NCBI GenBank assembly: GCA_017883205.1
Contig: JADGNZ010000034.1
Span: forward strand, 1 to 64,000
Direction: 5' to 3'
DNA: 64,000 bases
Origin: Thermoanaerobaculia bacterium
GTDB lineage: Bacteria > Acidobacteriota > Thermoanaerobaculia > Gp7-AA8
Shown: positions 15,886-24,600 of the stretch, piece after piece
Layout of the letters: each line of letters starts with the position of its first letter
How positions within the stretch are numbered: position 1 is the first letter of the stretch
Made by a program: the position numbers and the translations under genes
The notes under the pieces: model-generated
What the model saw: the letters and a program-made list of their open reading frames with translations, nothing else
The model's database searches: none
Told to the model about the DNA's origin: nothing

Positions 15886-17175
15886 ATGCAAGACAACTCG
15901 AGCGAGAAGTTAGTCCGCGCCGTCGGCTTCTGGGGCCTCGTGGCGATGTGCATCAACGCCGTCGTCGGCAGCGGCGTGTTTCTGCTGCCCACCGAGTCAT
16001 ACAAACTCCTCGGGCCGTTCTCGCTCTGGGCGCCGCTGATCTTCGCGCTGCCGGTCTTCATCCTCGTCCTCTGCTTCGCGGAGGCAGCGAGCCATTTCAG
16101 CGAGCCGGGCGGCGCGTATCTCTACGCGAAAACCGCCTTCGGCGACTTCATCGGATTCGAGACGGGATGGATGAACTGGCTGGCGCGAGTCACGTCGCTG
16201 GCTGCGCTGTCGAACGGATTCGTCGTCTCGCTGGCGCGCATCTTCCCGTCCCTCGGCACGCCGGTCGCGCGTGCCGCCGTCATCGTCGGATCGCTCGCCA
16301 TTCTCACGGCCATTCACTACGTCGGCGTCAAGTACGGTGCCGCATCCATCTACGTTTTCACCCTCGGCAAGCTGATTCCGCTGGTCGGCTTCATTGTCGT
16401 CGCGCTGATCGCCTGGAAACACAATCCGATTCCGGCTTCGATGCACCTGCCCGGACCGGGGACCGACTGGAGCGGCGCCGCGCTCTTCATGCTCTTCGCC
16501 TACGCTGGCTTCGAGAACATGGGCGTTCCCGCCGGCGAGTTCCGCAATCCGCGCAAGGAACTGCCGCGCGCGCTGCTCGTCGGAACGCTGGCCATTGCCG
16601 CGATCTACGTTCTGGCGCAGCTCGGCGCGATGTCGGCGCTGCCCGATCTATCGAAGACGGCCACGCCAATCGCGGACGCCGCGGCAGCGCTCATCGGCAG
16701 CACCGGCGCGATCATCGTCACCCTCGGCGCGCTGCTCTCGATGGCCGGCACAAACTCCGGCACCGTGCTCGAAGGCTCCCGCATGCTCTACGCCATCTCC
16801 CTCGGCCGCCCGCGCCTGCGCGCGCTGAGCTACGTCCACCCGAGCTTCCGCACGCCGTCGGTGGCGATCATCATCCACGTGATCTTCGCCACCGCCCTCG
16901 CCCTCGGCGGCTCATTCGCGAAGCTGGCCATGCTCTCCGCCGTGGCGCGCTTGACCACCTACCTCTTCACCTGCGCCGCGGTGCCACGCCTCCGCAAACT
17001 GAACGAAGGCTTCCAGACCCCCACCCTCGTCCTACCCATCCTCGGCACCCTGATCTCGCTGGCGCTCTTCTTCACACTCAACGCCTTCAACTTCATCGCG
17101 GCAGCGATAGCGCTGGCGGTGGGGGCGGTGATTTTCGTCGTGTCACCCCCGACCACGGACAGCACGCCGTCGTAG
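15886..17175 (+). CDS. APC-family amino-acid permease
   Basis: Inner-membrane amino-acid transporter of 429 residues with 11-12 predicted helices. The conserved first-helix segment VAMCINAVVGSGVFLLP has the substrate-binding GSG motif of APC transporters, and EPGGAYLYAKTAFGDFIGF is the second signature. Helix 6 is FMLFAYAGFENMGVPAGE. The ATG follows AAAGGAAGAAC, a usable Shine-Dalgarno. Substrate is unknown. Position after lysA and a D-aminoacylase-like gene suggests uptake of an amino acid released outside. A diverged duplicate of its 3' end lies 2.2 kb downstream (19386-19571). Confidence 0.93.
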   Translation: MQDNSSEKLVRAVGFWGLVAMCINAVVGSGVFLLPTESYKLLGPFSLWAPLIFALPVFILVLCFAEAASHFSEPGGAYLYAKTAFGDFIGFETGWMNWLARVTSLAALSNGFVVSLARIFPSLGTPVARAAVIVGSLAILTAIHYVGVKYGAASIYVFTLGKLIPLVGFIVVALIAWKHNPIPASMHLPGPGTDWSGAALFMLFAYAGFENMGVPAGEFRNPRKELPRALLVGTLAIAAIYVLAQLGAMSALPDLSKTATPIADAAAALIGSTGAIIVTLGALLSMAGTNSGTVLEGSRMLYAISLGRPRLRALSYVHPSFRTPSVAIIIHVIFATALALGGSFAKLAMLSAVARLTTYLFTCAAVPRLRKLNEGFQTPTLVLPILGTLISLALFFTLNAFNFIAAAIALAVGAVIFVVSPPTTDSTPS

Positions 17176-17194
17176 GTCCGCGCTCGCACTGTCA

Positions 17195-19345
17195 TCATTT
17201 GGCGATGATGTTTTTGATCTGGTCGGCGGAGAATCCGATCATGAAGATGGCAATCATGCCAGGCACGAGATCCAGTTTCGCGATCTGATCGGCGGCGCCG
17301 CTGAGCAGACCTACGATGGCGATGAGCAGAGCGAGCGTCAACCGGACCGCCTGCGCCTGTGTGTAGCCGACCGGCTGCTTGATCCTTATCGGAGTAACGG
17401 TTCTCGTGTTCGCTCCGTTCTCAACCTGCAAGGTATCTGTGTCCGTAGTGAAGGTGACGGTAACCGGATAGGGACGCTCTTCCGCGTAATAGTGAGCAAC
17501 CTGCCAGCCGACTTCCTGCCATTTGTCGCCGAACGCCCATGTACAGACAATCTCGTTCCGGACAGCGGCGGAGCCGAGCTGCCGGTCGCTCAACTCGACC
17601 CGATGCAGTGCTGTCTCACCGGTCTTCGGCTCCGGAGGATTCACTGTGATTCGGAAGTTCCCGTCCTCGATCGTCTTCCGAAGATTCTCGATCGTTTTAT
17701 GCTCGCGGAGCTCTCGAGCCCGCGTTTGCGCCCGATGGATCTGCGAGAGGGAGTTGAAAGCCAGATCACCGAGCATCCGCTCGATGACGTTCTTCATGTC
17801 TGCCTTCTGCGTGGCCTCGAATGCGTCAACGGTGGGCGCGATGTCGGTCAGGATCTTCAGTTTGACCACAGCCGCATCGATCGCGCCGCAATCCGTCGGG
17901 AGCTTTGCAGGCTGTTCGTAGTCGGCGGAAAGAGCGCCCTCAAGCTCTTTCAAGCGGGCCAGCGCTTCCTGAAGGAACGTGCTGTTCTTCAGGTTGGTCA
18001 ACGCCTGACGGACCTCGGTTACTCGTTTGCTCAAGTCTCCGCGGAATTCATCACTAAGTGTCTTTGCCGATGCCAGCGCCGCATTGGCCAGCGTGATGTA
18101 TTCGCTGGCGGCCGCGATGTCGGCATCAGAAACGCTCGTACCATTGAGTCGTTTCTCCGCTTCGGAGGCGGCCTGCACCGCCTCTTCCATAAGCGTGGGA
18201 ATGAAGCCGGGCAAGATCCAATACGCATCCCGGTAGATGTTCTGGATCTCGTGAACGAGCGCCACTACGGTCTCCAGTCTGACGATGTCCGCCTCGCAGA
18301 TTTTTGCCATCGCGGCGTAGTCAGCTCCGATGACGGAACGTGATTTCAGCTCATCGCCGATGCGAAGCCGCTCGACGCGCGTTGCCACCCGCACCGCGGA
18401 GTCGATGGAGGTGGGCAGATTACGCACGGCGCGGACTAGCGCATCGAGACGGGCCTGCAGCTGCGCCTTGACTGTTTGATTTGGAACCCAGTTCGTGAGG
18501 ATGAGCGAACAAACTCCGCCCGCAGCCAGAAGCACGAACAGCACCAGATACGAGAACCACGGGCGCCAGGATTCAGACCAGTAGGCCCGAATCACGTGAA
18601 CTGTAAACAGACGCGTGGGCCAGGGAGAAACGCCCTGCGTCCTGCCATTCGCTGCCGCTACTACCGGGGAGAGGGCCAGCGTGGCATCGCCCTCAGGCTC
18701 GCGGAAGAGCGATCCAAACCAATTGTCTGAAGCAAACCATGAGGGCTCGGCGGGGATGTTGACGACCGTCGAGGACTCCGGCTGAAGCATGACCACGTTC
18801 GAAATCGCATTCACCGCGGCGGTCGACAACGTGTACCGGATTTCGTAGGCAACCGGATCGGGATTCACCACCGTGACCCGTCCACCACCGTTGCGGCGCA
18901 GTCTCAGCGGATAGGGCGTGTTGTCCTTCCACCCTTCGAGGGCGACCCTGAACGGAACGGCGACGATGTGTACGGTGCCTATCGTCACTCCCTGATTGCG
19001 AAGCGCCGCGGAGGCGCCGCCTCCCGGCCAGAAGTTCTTTGTCTCGATGGTGACCGGCAGATGTTGGCTTGCGGCGATCTGCGACGGCGGATTGACGATC
19101 GACACTTCCGCGGGAACGCCTTGGTGACTGCTGTCCATGGAGAAGACACCTAGACTCAAAGAGAGTGGAAGAGCCTTCGCCGAGTCGTTGACGAGCCACG
19201 CCGTACCGCGAGCGGGAGCGCCATCCGGCCTTAACGGAATCGTCAATTCATCGAGAGCTCTGGGCTGGCTCGGAGCGACGCCGGCACCCAATGCCATCGC
19301 GGAAGCAAGAATAAAGACTCCGACCGCCGCGCTAAAACGATGCAT
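17195..19345 (-). CDS. Large membrane-anchored coiled-coil protein, unknown function
   Basis: A 716-residue protein I cannot assign. It has a signal peptide (AVGVFILASAMALGAGVA), then about 240 residues of beta-rich extracytoplasmic sequence. A transmembrane segment follows at about 270-295 (WFSYLVLFVLLAAGGVCSLIL), then a long charged helical region (about 300-540) with coiled-coil character. A short beta domain (VTVTFTTDTDTLQVEN) and two C-terminal hydrophobic segments (LTLALLIAIVGLLSG and LVPGMIAIFMIGFSA) complete it. It is downstream of the patatin-like and PEGA-like genes on the same strand. Its 5' flank (19346-19382) resembles the 5' flank of the PEGA-like gene, which suggests common regulation or common origin. 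It is convergent with the permease gene. Confidence 0.85.
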   Translation of the reverse strand: MHRFSAAVGVFILASAMALGAGVAPSQPRALDELTIPLRPDGAPARGTAWLVNDSAKALPLSLSLGVFSMDSSHQGVPAEVSIVNPPSQIAASQHLPVTIETKNFWPGGGASAALRNQGVTIGTVHIVAVPFRVALEGWKDNTPYPLRLRRNGGGRVTVVNPDPVAYEIRYTLSTAAVNAISNVVMLQPESSTVVNIPAEPSWFASDNWFGSLFREPEGDATLALSPVVAAANGRTQGVSPWPTRLFTVHVIRAYWSESWRPWFSYLVLFVLLAAGGVCSLILTNWVPNQTVKAQLQARLDALVRAVRNLPTSIDSAVRVATRVERLRIGDELKSRSVIGADYAAMAKICEADIVRLETVVALVHEIQNIYRDAYWILPGFIPTLMEEAVQAASEAEKRLNGTSVSDADIAAASEYITLANAALASAKTLSDEFRGDLSKRVTEVRQALTNLKNSTFLQEALARLKELEGALSADYEQPAKLPTDCGAIDAAVVKLKILTDIAPTVDAFEATQKADMKNVIERMLGDLAFNSLSQIHRAQTRARELREHKTIENLRKTIEDGNFRITVNPPEPKTGETALHRVELSDRQLGSAAVRNEIVCTWAFGDKWQEVGWQVAHYYAEERPYPVTVTFTTDTDTLQVENGANTRTVTPIRIKQPVGYTQAQAVRLTLALLIAIVGLLSGAADQIAKLDLVPGMIAIFMIGFSADQIKNIIAK

Positions 19346-19382
19346 ACCTTAGGAGGGTCGCAGGCACGACTTTTCCCTACCC
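19346..19382 (-). promoter_or_regulatory. Upstream box 1, shared with 21227-21263
   Basis: Directly before the start codon, the minus strand reads GGGTAGGGAAAA, about 10 nt, TGCGACCCTCCTAAGGT. The same order of elements precedes the PEGA-like gene. It may be a promoter or 5' leader shared by both transcription units. Confidence 0.45.
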
Positions 19383-19385
19383 ATT

Positions 19386-19571
19386 CTGTTCGACGTCGCG
19401 CGATTGACGACCTACCTCTTCACCTGCGCCGCGGTGCCGCGCCTTCGCAAACTGAACGAAGGCTTCCACACTCCCACCCTCCTGCTACCGATCCTCGGCA
19501 CCCTGATCGCGCTGGCGGTTGGGGCGGTGATTTACGTGCTTTCGCCGCCAACCGTCGTCACGACCGCATAA
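19386..19571 (+). pseudogene. 3' fragment of an APC permease gene
   Basis: Sixty-one in-frame codons and a TAA closely match the end of the intact permease (LTTYLFTCAAVPRLRKLNEG, then LLPILGTLIALAVGAV). The start, the bulk of the gene and about 20 internal codons are missing. It is a degraded paralogue or recombination scar lying between the two minus-strand genes of the patatin cassette. Confidence 0.85.
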
Positions 19572-19577
19572 TCCAAC

Positions 19578-21014
19578 TCACGGCAACGGCGGCGCTGAAC
19601 TGCAGATCGGGCTGCCCGGCGGCGTCGGCTGGGCGTTGACGTCGCGGATGAATTGCTGGAAGCAAGGATCCTGGTGAACGAGGACATCGGCGGCCTGTTT
19701 GAGTCCGCTGAGCTGTTCGTTCGTCAAGGCGTCGAAACTCGTACCGACGTTGTTGACGATATCGCGCAGGTTCTTGTCGCGAAGCATCGGAAAGCTGATC
19801 ATGACCGGGTAGTAACGCACGCCGGTGCGAATGCGCGGAACAAAGGTTTGAATCAGCAGCTGTTGGCTGTCGAATGAATAGTTGTCCATCGGTGCTCCGA
19901 TGACGCCGCCGAGGACGACCGGCAACTTTGGCTCGCGCGAAGTGTTGTCGATCTTTACCCCTCCCGAAGCTCCGGCGTTGACCACGATCACAAGCACGCG
20001 ATCAATCGCACGTATCCCGGGTGCATGGCTGATCATTGGCATGAAGGTCATTCCGGTGAGACGGCCCTCGTCTTGCGGCTGCACGAACGCGTCGGTCGAG
20101 ACCAGAGCGTGCAGCGGACCACGCAGCCCGATGTTGTCGGCGATGCCGCCGTCGAGCGTGTGGAGAAACGTCCGCTGCGGGTCGAGATACGCCTCGAGCT
20201 CCGTCGCGTAGCGCGGACGCAAGGGATTGTTGTATGCGTCATTCTCCCGCGCGATCGGAAGCCAGCTCGGAGTCTGGTACTTGCACGTCGATGCGTCGTA
20301 CTTCTTCAGAATCACTGGCGGCAACGCCACCGGGAAATCGGACGACGCGGCTACCGCGTGCGCGACGGCGATCGGCGACATGTCGGAGCAGATCGGATCG
20401 AACTGGTCCTGCGTCCATTCGAAGCGTGAGCCGATCTCCAGCTCCGTGGCGTTGGCGATGATGAAAGGGCGGTCATTGGCTCGTTGCTGCTGCAGAAGCG
20501 TGTCGTACGTGGCCGTTCCGAAAAGAACGTCTGCGTACACCTGCGTCGCCACGTCGATCCGGTGAAAGTTCGGATCGAAGAGCAGCTTGAGGACATTCTT
20601 TGGATTGAAGAACGCCTCGTGGATCAGCATCTTCTGCACCGGCACCTGCAGGAACTTCGACTCGAAGTCGGCGAGCATCTGCCGGCCACGCATGCCGTAG
20701 TCCATCGACGCGAAGCTGCCTCCGGAGACCGACGAGATCACATCGACATAGTCGAGCAGCTTGCGCTGGTCCGGCATCGGCGTGGCATCGAGTTGCTTCA
20801 GCACGCCGTACGACAACCCCGCTGCACGCGTGCCGCCGCCGGAGAACGTGAGAATCACGAGCGTGTTGCTCGTTCGTTTTGGAATCGTCGTCGTGGCCCA
20901 GCGATAGCCGGTCTTCAGGTCGGAAGGATGGGTCAGCGGCGGATTGATCGGCACGTAGGCGCAGCCGGCGACGATCAGAAGAGCGAGCGCGGAAACTACG
21001 ATTGTCTTTTTCAT
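19578..21014 (-). CDS. Patatin-like phospholipase lipoprotein
   Basis: Lipid-anchored acyl hydrolase of 478 residues. The lipobox is LLIVAGC (Cys about 18). The patatin oxyanion loop is FSGGGTRAAGLSYG, the nucleophile Ser is about residue 97 in VISSVSGGSFAS, and the catalytic Asp is in LDGGIADNIGL. The elbow reads S-x-S-G-G rather than G-x-S-x-G, a variant seen in bacterial patatins. The predicted action is release of fatty acids from phospholipids at the cell envelope. It overlaps the PEGA-like gene by ATGA and is followed by a permease fragment and the large membrane protein. A phospholipid-remodelling, toxin or defence role cannot be decided from sequence. Confidence 0.92.
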   Translation of the reverse strand: MKKTIVVSALALLIVAGCAYVPINPPLTHPSDLKTGYRWATTTIPKRTSNTLVILTFSGGGTRAAGLSYGVLKQLDATPMPDQRKLLDYVDVISSVSGGSFASMDYGMRGRQMLADFESKFLQVPVQKMLIHEAFFNPKNVLKLLFDPNFHRIDVATQVYADVLFGTATYDTLLQQQRANDRPFIIANATELEIGSRFEWTQDQFDPICSDMSPIAVAHAVAASSDFPVALPPVILKKYDASTCKYQTPSWLPIARENDAYNNPLRPRYATELEAYLDPQRTFLHTLDGGIADNIGLRGPLHALVSTDAFVQPQDEGRLTGMTFMPMISHAPGIRAIDRVLVIVVNAGASGGVKIDNTSREPKLPVVLGGVIGAPMDNYSFDSQQLLIQTFVPRIRTGVRYYPVMISFPMLRDKNLRDIVNNVGTSFDALTNEQLSGLKQAADVLVHQDPCFQQFIRDVNAQPTPPGSPICSSAPPLP

Positions 21015-21226
21015 GCGAGCGTAAAGACGAGCACCATCGGCTTCTGCTGCGTCGTGTTGTAGACGGTGACCGGCATCGGCGGTGAAACGTAGTTCTGGGC
21101 ACCGCCGAGGGTGATCTTGTGCGTGCCCAACTGCACCATCATCACCTTGTTGGTCGTGCCGCAGACCGTGTCATCAACGAGAACGTCGCGCACCTCGGGG
21201 AACGTCACTAAGATCCATTGGTCCAT
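21011..21226 (-). CDS. Small PEGA-like beta protein
   Basis: A 71-residue protein with predicted beta strands. The pattern FPEVRDVLVDDTVCGTTNKV, QLGTHKITLGG, and NTTQQKPMVLVF recalls PEGA-type domains, which decorate envelope proteins. It has no signal peptide, so it may be cytoplasmic or reach the membrane with a partner. Its stop overlaps the patatin start (ATGA), indicating tight co-expression. I take it as the first gene of the cassette. Confidence 0.75.
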   Translation of the reverse strand: MDQWILVTFPEVRDVLVDDTVCGTTNKVMMVQLGTHKITLGGAQNYVSPPMPVTVYNTTQQKPMVLVFTLA

Positions 21227-21263
21227 ATTTTAGGAGTGTCGCACGAAGCGCTTTCCCTACCCC
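21227..21263 (-). promoter_or_regulatory. Upstream box 2, shared with 19346-19382
   Basis: The minus strand reads GGGGTAGGGAAAGCGCTTCG, then TGCGACACTCCTAAAAT directly before the ATG. It matches the block before the large membrane-protein gene with few changes. No Shine-Dalgarno is visible in it. Confidence 0.45.
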
Positions 21264-21800
21264 CTACCTGAACATCCACAAGCAAACCGCGGCGGCGGCG
21301 ATCGCTGCCACGAGGTCGCCCACGAGCGCTGAGGGGATGGCGTGGCGCGTTTTCTTGACGCCGATCGCGCCGAAGTAGACGGCCAGGACGTAGAAGAGTG
21401 TCTCGCTGCTGCCGTAGAGCGTGGCGGCCATGCGCGAGAGCATCGAGTCGGCGCCGTAGCGTTTGATGATGTCGGTCGTGAGGGCGAGCGAGCCGCTGCC
21501 GCTCAGCGTGCGGAGGACGGCCAGCGGAAAGAGCTCGGGCGGAAAGATCGTGCGGCTCATCAGCGGGCGGAGAGCGTTCGTCAGCAGGTCCATCGCCCCC
21601 GAGGCGCGGAACATCCCGATGGCGACGAGGATGCCGACGAGAAAGGGGATGATGCGGATGGCGACCTGGAATCCTTCCTTCGCTCCTTCGATGAAGACGT
21701 CGTACACCTTCACGCCGCGAATCAGGCCGATGAGCGGGATGCCGACGAGCAGGACCGGAATGGCCCAGAGCGAGACGCCTTGCAGGATCTGGCGGATCAT
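21264..21800 (-). CDS. spmB: Spore maturation protein B family (nucleoside-recognition type)
   Basis: Membrane protein of 178 residues with Gate/nucleoside-recognition fold. Typical segments are PVLLVGIPLIGLIRGVKVYD, FIEGAKEGFQVAIRIIPFLVGILVA, and TLSGSGSLALTTDII near the middle, with SETLFYVLAVYFGA. In Bacillus SpmA and SpmB affect spore core dehydration. The pair is common in non-sporulating bacteria, where its role is unknown but probably in membrane transport. It overlaps spmA by 4 nt. A longer frame to 22682 is the antisense shadow of spmA and is rejected. Confidence 0.92.
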   Translation of the reverse strand: MIRQILQGVSLWAIPVLLVGIPLIGLIRGVKVYDVFIEGAKEGFQVAIRIIPFLVGILVAIGMFRASGAMDLLTNALRPLMSRTIFPPELFPLAVLRTLSGSGSLALTTDIIKRYGADSMLSRMAATLYGSSETLFYVLAVYFGAIGVKKTRHAIPSALVGDLVAAIAAAAVCLWMFR

Positions 21801-22426
21801 TCGCTTGCCTCGGGGGTCGTGTCTCGGGTGTCGGGGGTCCGAGATCGCGTGGGAAAGAAACGTTGCAGCAACTTCGCGGTCGTCACCGCGGCGACTGCGC
21901 CGCAGAGTGTCGCGATCAACGTCGTTGGAATGATCGCGGTTGGCGCCTGGGCGCCGGCAGCGGCGAGGACTCCGATGATCGTCGTGGGGATGAGTTGCAC
22001 GCCGGCGGTGTTGAGCACCATGAACGTGACCATCGGATTCGAGGCCGTCTCTTTGTCCTCGTTCAGCGTTTGCAACTCTTCCATCGCTTTGATGCTTAGC
22101 GGTGTGGCGGCGTTGCTCAGTCCCAGCATGTTCGCGGAGACACTCATCACCATCGCACCGATCGCCGGATGATCGGCAGGCACCTCGGGGAAAAGCAGCC
22201 GGCTGATCGGACGCAGCACGCGGCTGAGCATGGCCACGAGGCCGGCCTGCTCTGCGACGCGCATGATGCCGAGCCAGAGCGTCATGATGCCGACGAGGCC
22301 GAGGGAGATCTCCACGGCGGTCTTCGCCGAATCGACTGATGCTTTCGTCAGCGCGCCGGCGTTCCCCGTGAAGATGGCCACGATGAGCGCAATCGCCATC
22401 AGGCCGAACCAGATGTAATTCAGCAT
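21797..22426 (-). CDS. spmA: Spore maturation protein A family
   Basis: Partner of SpmB, 209 residues with about five membrane helices. Conserved parts are MLNYIWFGLMAIALIVA, ISLGLVGIMTLWLGIMRVAE and MSVSANMLGLSNAATPLSIKA. I chose the ATG at 22426, like the Bacillus protein. A minus-strand TACAAT (22434-22439) ends 7 nt upstream, so the mRNA is probably leaderless. The C-terminal tail (RSRTPDTRDTTPEASE) is encoded by a family B repeat arm, so the original end has been replaced or extended. It lies upstream of, and overlaps, spmB. Confidence 0.93.
   Translation of the reverse strand: MLNYIWFGLMAIALIVAIFTGNAGALTKASVDSAKTAVEISLGLVGIMTLWLGIMRVAEQAGLVAMLSRVLRPISRLLFPEVPADHPAIGAMVMSVSANMLGLSNAATPLSIKAMEELQTLNEDKETASNPMVTFMVLNTAGVQLIPTTIIGVLAAAGAQAPTAIIPTTLIATLCGAVAAVTTAKLLQRFFPTRSRTPDTRDTTPEASE
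21810..21845. repeat. Hairpin family B arm inside the spmA 3' end
   Basis: CGGGGGTCGTGTCTCGGGTG and TCGGGGGTCCGAGA are family B units. They are translated on the minus strand as the last residues of SpmA. There is no complete opposite arm. Confidence 0.6.
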
Positions 22427-22433
22427 GACGGCG

Positions 22434-22439
22434 ATTGTA
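22434..22439 (-). promoter_or_regulatory. -10 box TACAAT before spmA
   Basis: Minus-strand TACAAT ends 7 nt before the spmA ATG. It is divergent from the plus-strand box at 22475. Confidence 0.5.
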
Positions 22440-22474
22440 GTGGAGAGACTCAGCACGCGGCCCGTTCGTCGTGT

Positions 22475-22480
22475 TAGAAC
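22475..22480 (+). promoter_or_regulatory. -10-like TAGAAC before the sulfatase-fold gene
   Basis: TAGAAC ends 8 nt before the ATG at 22489, matching the spacing of other leaderless genes in the window, although the last base is off consensus. Confidence 0.35.
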
Positions 22481-22488
22481 TAGGCGCG

Positions 22489-24543
22489 ATGACGCGCAAC
22501 CCGATCACTCTTCTCGCTCTCTCCGCTGTGGTTCTCGTTTCCGGCGCGTGCCAGCGGGAGACGCCGTCGAGGCAACCGGCCGTCACTACGGTTCGCCCTT
22601 CCATCTTGCTGGTGACCCTCGACACCACGCGCGCAGACTCGATCGGCCCCGAGGCAGTGGGAATCGAGACTCCGTCGTTCAATTCTCTTGCACAGCATGG
22701 CCGGCGCTTTCGGTGGGCGTATGCCGCGGTTCCTCAGACGCTTCCCTCGCACACATCGATGATGACCGGCCTCTACCCTGCCGGACACGGCCTGCACGAG
22801 AATGGGCGCTATCTCTCCCCTGCTCAGGCGCTGGTCGCGGAGAAGCTTCACGCGGCCGGTTACCGCACCGCGGCGTTCGTCTCCGCGTTTGCGCTGGCGC
22901 GCCGGTTTGGTCTGGCGCGCGGATTCGAGACGTATGACGACGACATGCCCCAGCCGCGCAATGAACGGACGGCGGAGGCGACCACGGACCGCGCGCTGGC
23001 GCTCCTATCGAAACCGTCTGCCCAGCCGCTTTTCCTGTGGGTCCACTACTACGAGCCCCACTTCCCCTACGAGCCGCCGGAGCCCTTCCGCAGCCGCTAT
23101 GCCTCGAAGCCGTACCTCGGCGAGATCGCCACGATGGATCAGCAGCTCGGCCGGCTCGTGGCCGCGTTTCAGCAGCGCTTCGGACGTGACGCCGCGATCA
23201 TCGTCGTCGGCGATCACGGCGAGGGTCTCGGCGAGCATGGCGAAACACAGCATGGCAATCTGCTCTACCAGGCGACGATGCACGTGCCTCTGCTCGTGGC
23301 CGGTCCGGGCGTCGCGCCCGGAACGAGCGATTCGCCCGTCAGCACGCGGCGCATCTTTCACACGATCCTCGACTGGGCCGGCATCGATTCGGCGAACAGC
23401 CTTCGTGGGGAAACCAGCGTCCCGACGGCGTCGCACACTTCTGAGATCGTCGCGGCGGAGGCGATGAAACCCTTCCTCGATTATGGATGGCAGCCGCAGG
23501 TCATGGCTGTCGAGGGCCGCTACAAAGCGATCCGGGCCGGACGTGTCGAAGTCTACGACGTCATTGCCGATCCCGCCGAGGCACATGACCTCGGCGGAGG
23601 TACACAACTGACGCGTGGCATGCGCGCGACACTGGGCGAGTACCCAATCCCTTCTCTCGAAGGCGCTGCCACAGCGGAACCTCCCAATGTCAGTGACGAG
23701 GAGCGGCGCAAACTGGCCAGCCTCGGGTACGTCGCTTCGACGACGAAGCCGGTCGTGCGCGCGAACGCGCCGCGTGCCGCGGACATGACGCGTCTCTTCC
23801 CCGTCGAGGATCAGGCGGCAGGGCTCTTCGTGCGCGAAGAGTACGCGGCGGCCATCCCGCTGCTCCAGCGCATCCTTACGGAAGATCCGTACAACCTCGA
23901 TGCGGCGTTGCGGCTCGGTACCTGCTATTCGATGATCGGCCGCGAGAGCGATGCGCTGGCCACGTATCAGAAGGCCCAGTCGATCGCGCCGCAATCGCAG
24001 GACGTGCGCCAATACCTCGGGCTTCACTACGCGCGCGGCTCAGAGTGGCAGCGCGCGGTTCCGTTGCTCGAGCAGGTCGTGGCCGAGTCTCCCGACCGCG
24101 TCGCGGCGCTGGAAGGCCTGGCCCACGTGCGCGAGAGGCAGGGGCGCATCGAGGATGAAGTGGCGATCCTTCAACGCGTTTACACGCTCCGCACGCCCTC
24201 TCCAGCCGAACTTCGGCATCTCGGTGAGGTTGCCATGCAGGCTGGCCAGACTACCGCCGCCATCGATGCCTTTGAGAAAGCACGCGCCAGTCAGGGAGCG
24301 GCGTTCGGCAACGACCTCGAGCTCGGCGTGCTCTATCTCGCCGCGAACAGGCTCGACGAAGCCCGAGTCGCGCTCGATCGCGTGCCGCCCGCGCATCCCG
24401 GTTACGCCATGGCGCTCTTCAAGCGCGCCCAGGTCAGCGTTCTGCTGCACGATCCTGATGCGCCCGCACGCATCGCAACGGCGCGCGAGCACGCGAACGG
24501 CACGACACGCGAGCTGATCGCCCACGAGCGTCTTTTCCACTGA
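22489..24543 (+). CDS. Sulfatase-fold hydrolase/transferase lipoprotein with TPR tail
   Basis: A 684-residue lipoprotein (lipobox LVSGAC) with an alkaline-phosphatase-superfamily domain at about 40-400, followed by TPR repeats from about 440 onward. Metal ligands can be placed in LVTLDTTRADSIG and VVGDHGEGLGEHGE. The nucleophile region reads PQTLPSHTSMMTGLYP. It has no Cys or Ser in the C/S-x-P-x-R position needed to form formylglycine, so Thr is the likely nucleophile, as in phosphoglycerol/phosphoethanolamine transferases. It is therefore more likely a phospho-transferase or phosphodiesterase than a sulfatase. The TPR part probably mediates envelope protein contacts. A perfect hairpin terminator follows. 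Confidence 0.9.
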   Translation: MTRNPITLLALSAVVLVSGACQRETPSRQPAVTTVRPSILLVTLDTTRADSIGPEAVGIETPSFNSLAQHGRRFRWAYAAVPQTLPSHTSMMTGLYPAGHGLHENGRYLSPAQALVAEKLHAAGYRTAAFVSAFALARRFGLARGFETYDDDMPQPRNERTAEATTDRALALLSKPSAQPLFLWVHYYEPHFPYEPPEPFRSRYASKPYLGEIATMDQQLGRLVAAFQQRFGRDAAIIVVGDHGEGLGEHGETQHGNLLYQATMHVPLLVAGPGVAPGTSDSPVSTRRIFHTILDWAGIDSANSLRGETSVPTASHTSEIVAAEAMKPFLDYGWQPQVMAVEGRYKAIRAGRVEVYDVIADPAEAHDLGGGTQLTRGMRATLGEYPIPSLEGAATAEPPNVSDEERRKLASLGYVASTTKPVVRANAPRAADMTRLFPVEDQAAGLFVREEYAAAIPLLQRILTEDPYNLDAALRLGTCYSMIGRESDALATYQKAQSIAPQSQDVRQYLGLHYARGSEWQRAVPLLEQVVAESPDRVAALEGLAHVRERQGRIEDEVAILQRVYTLRTPSPAELRHLGEVAMQAGQTTAAIDAFEKARASQGAAFGNDLELGVLYLAANRLDEARVALDRVPPAHPGYAMALFKRAQVSVLLHDPDAPARIATAREHANGTTRELIAHERLFH

Positions 24544-24549
24544 ACGACA

Positions 24550-24575
24550 AGAGCCCGGCGTAGCAGCCGGGCTCT
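24550..24575. terminator. Bidirectional hairpin terminator
   Basis: Perfect 10-bp stem AGAGCCCGGC / GCCGGGCTCT with loop GTAGCA lies between two convergent genes. It is followed by TCATTC rather than a long U run. The reverse direction lacks a T tract too, so efficiency is uncertain. Confidence 0.7.
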
Positions 24576-24600
24576 CTCATTCAACTGCCTGGAGAAGAAG

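Noticed and set aside
15792-17288. 498-codon frame overlapping the permease in another phase
   Set aside because: Arginine-rich shadow of the permease. It starts in a family A repeat.
22489-24543. True formylglycine sulfatase
   Set aside because: The C/S-x-P-x-R maturation motif is absent (TLPSH).
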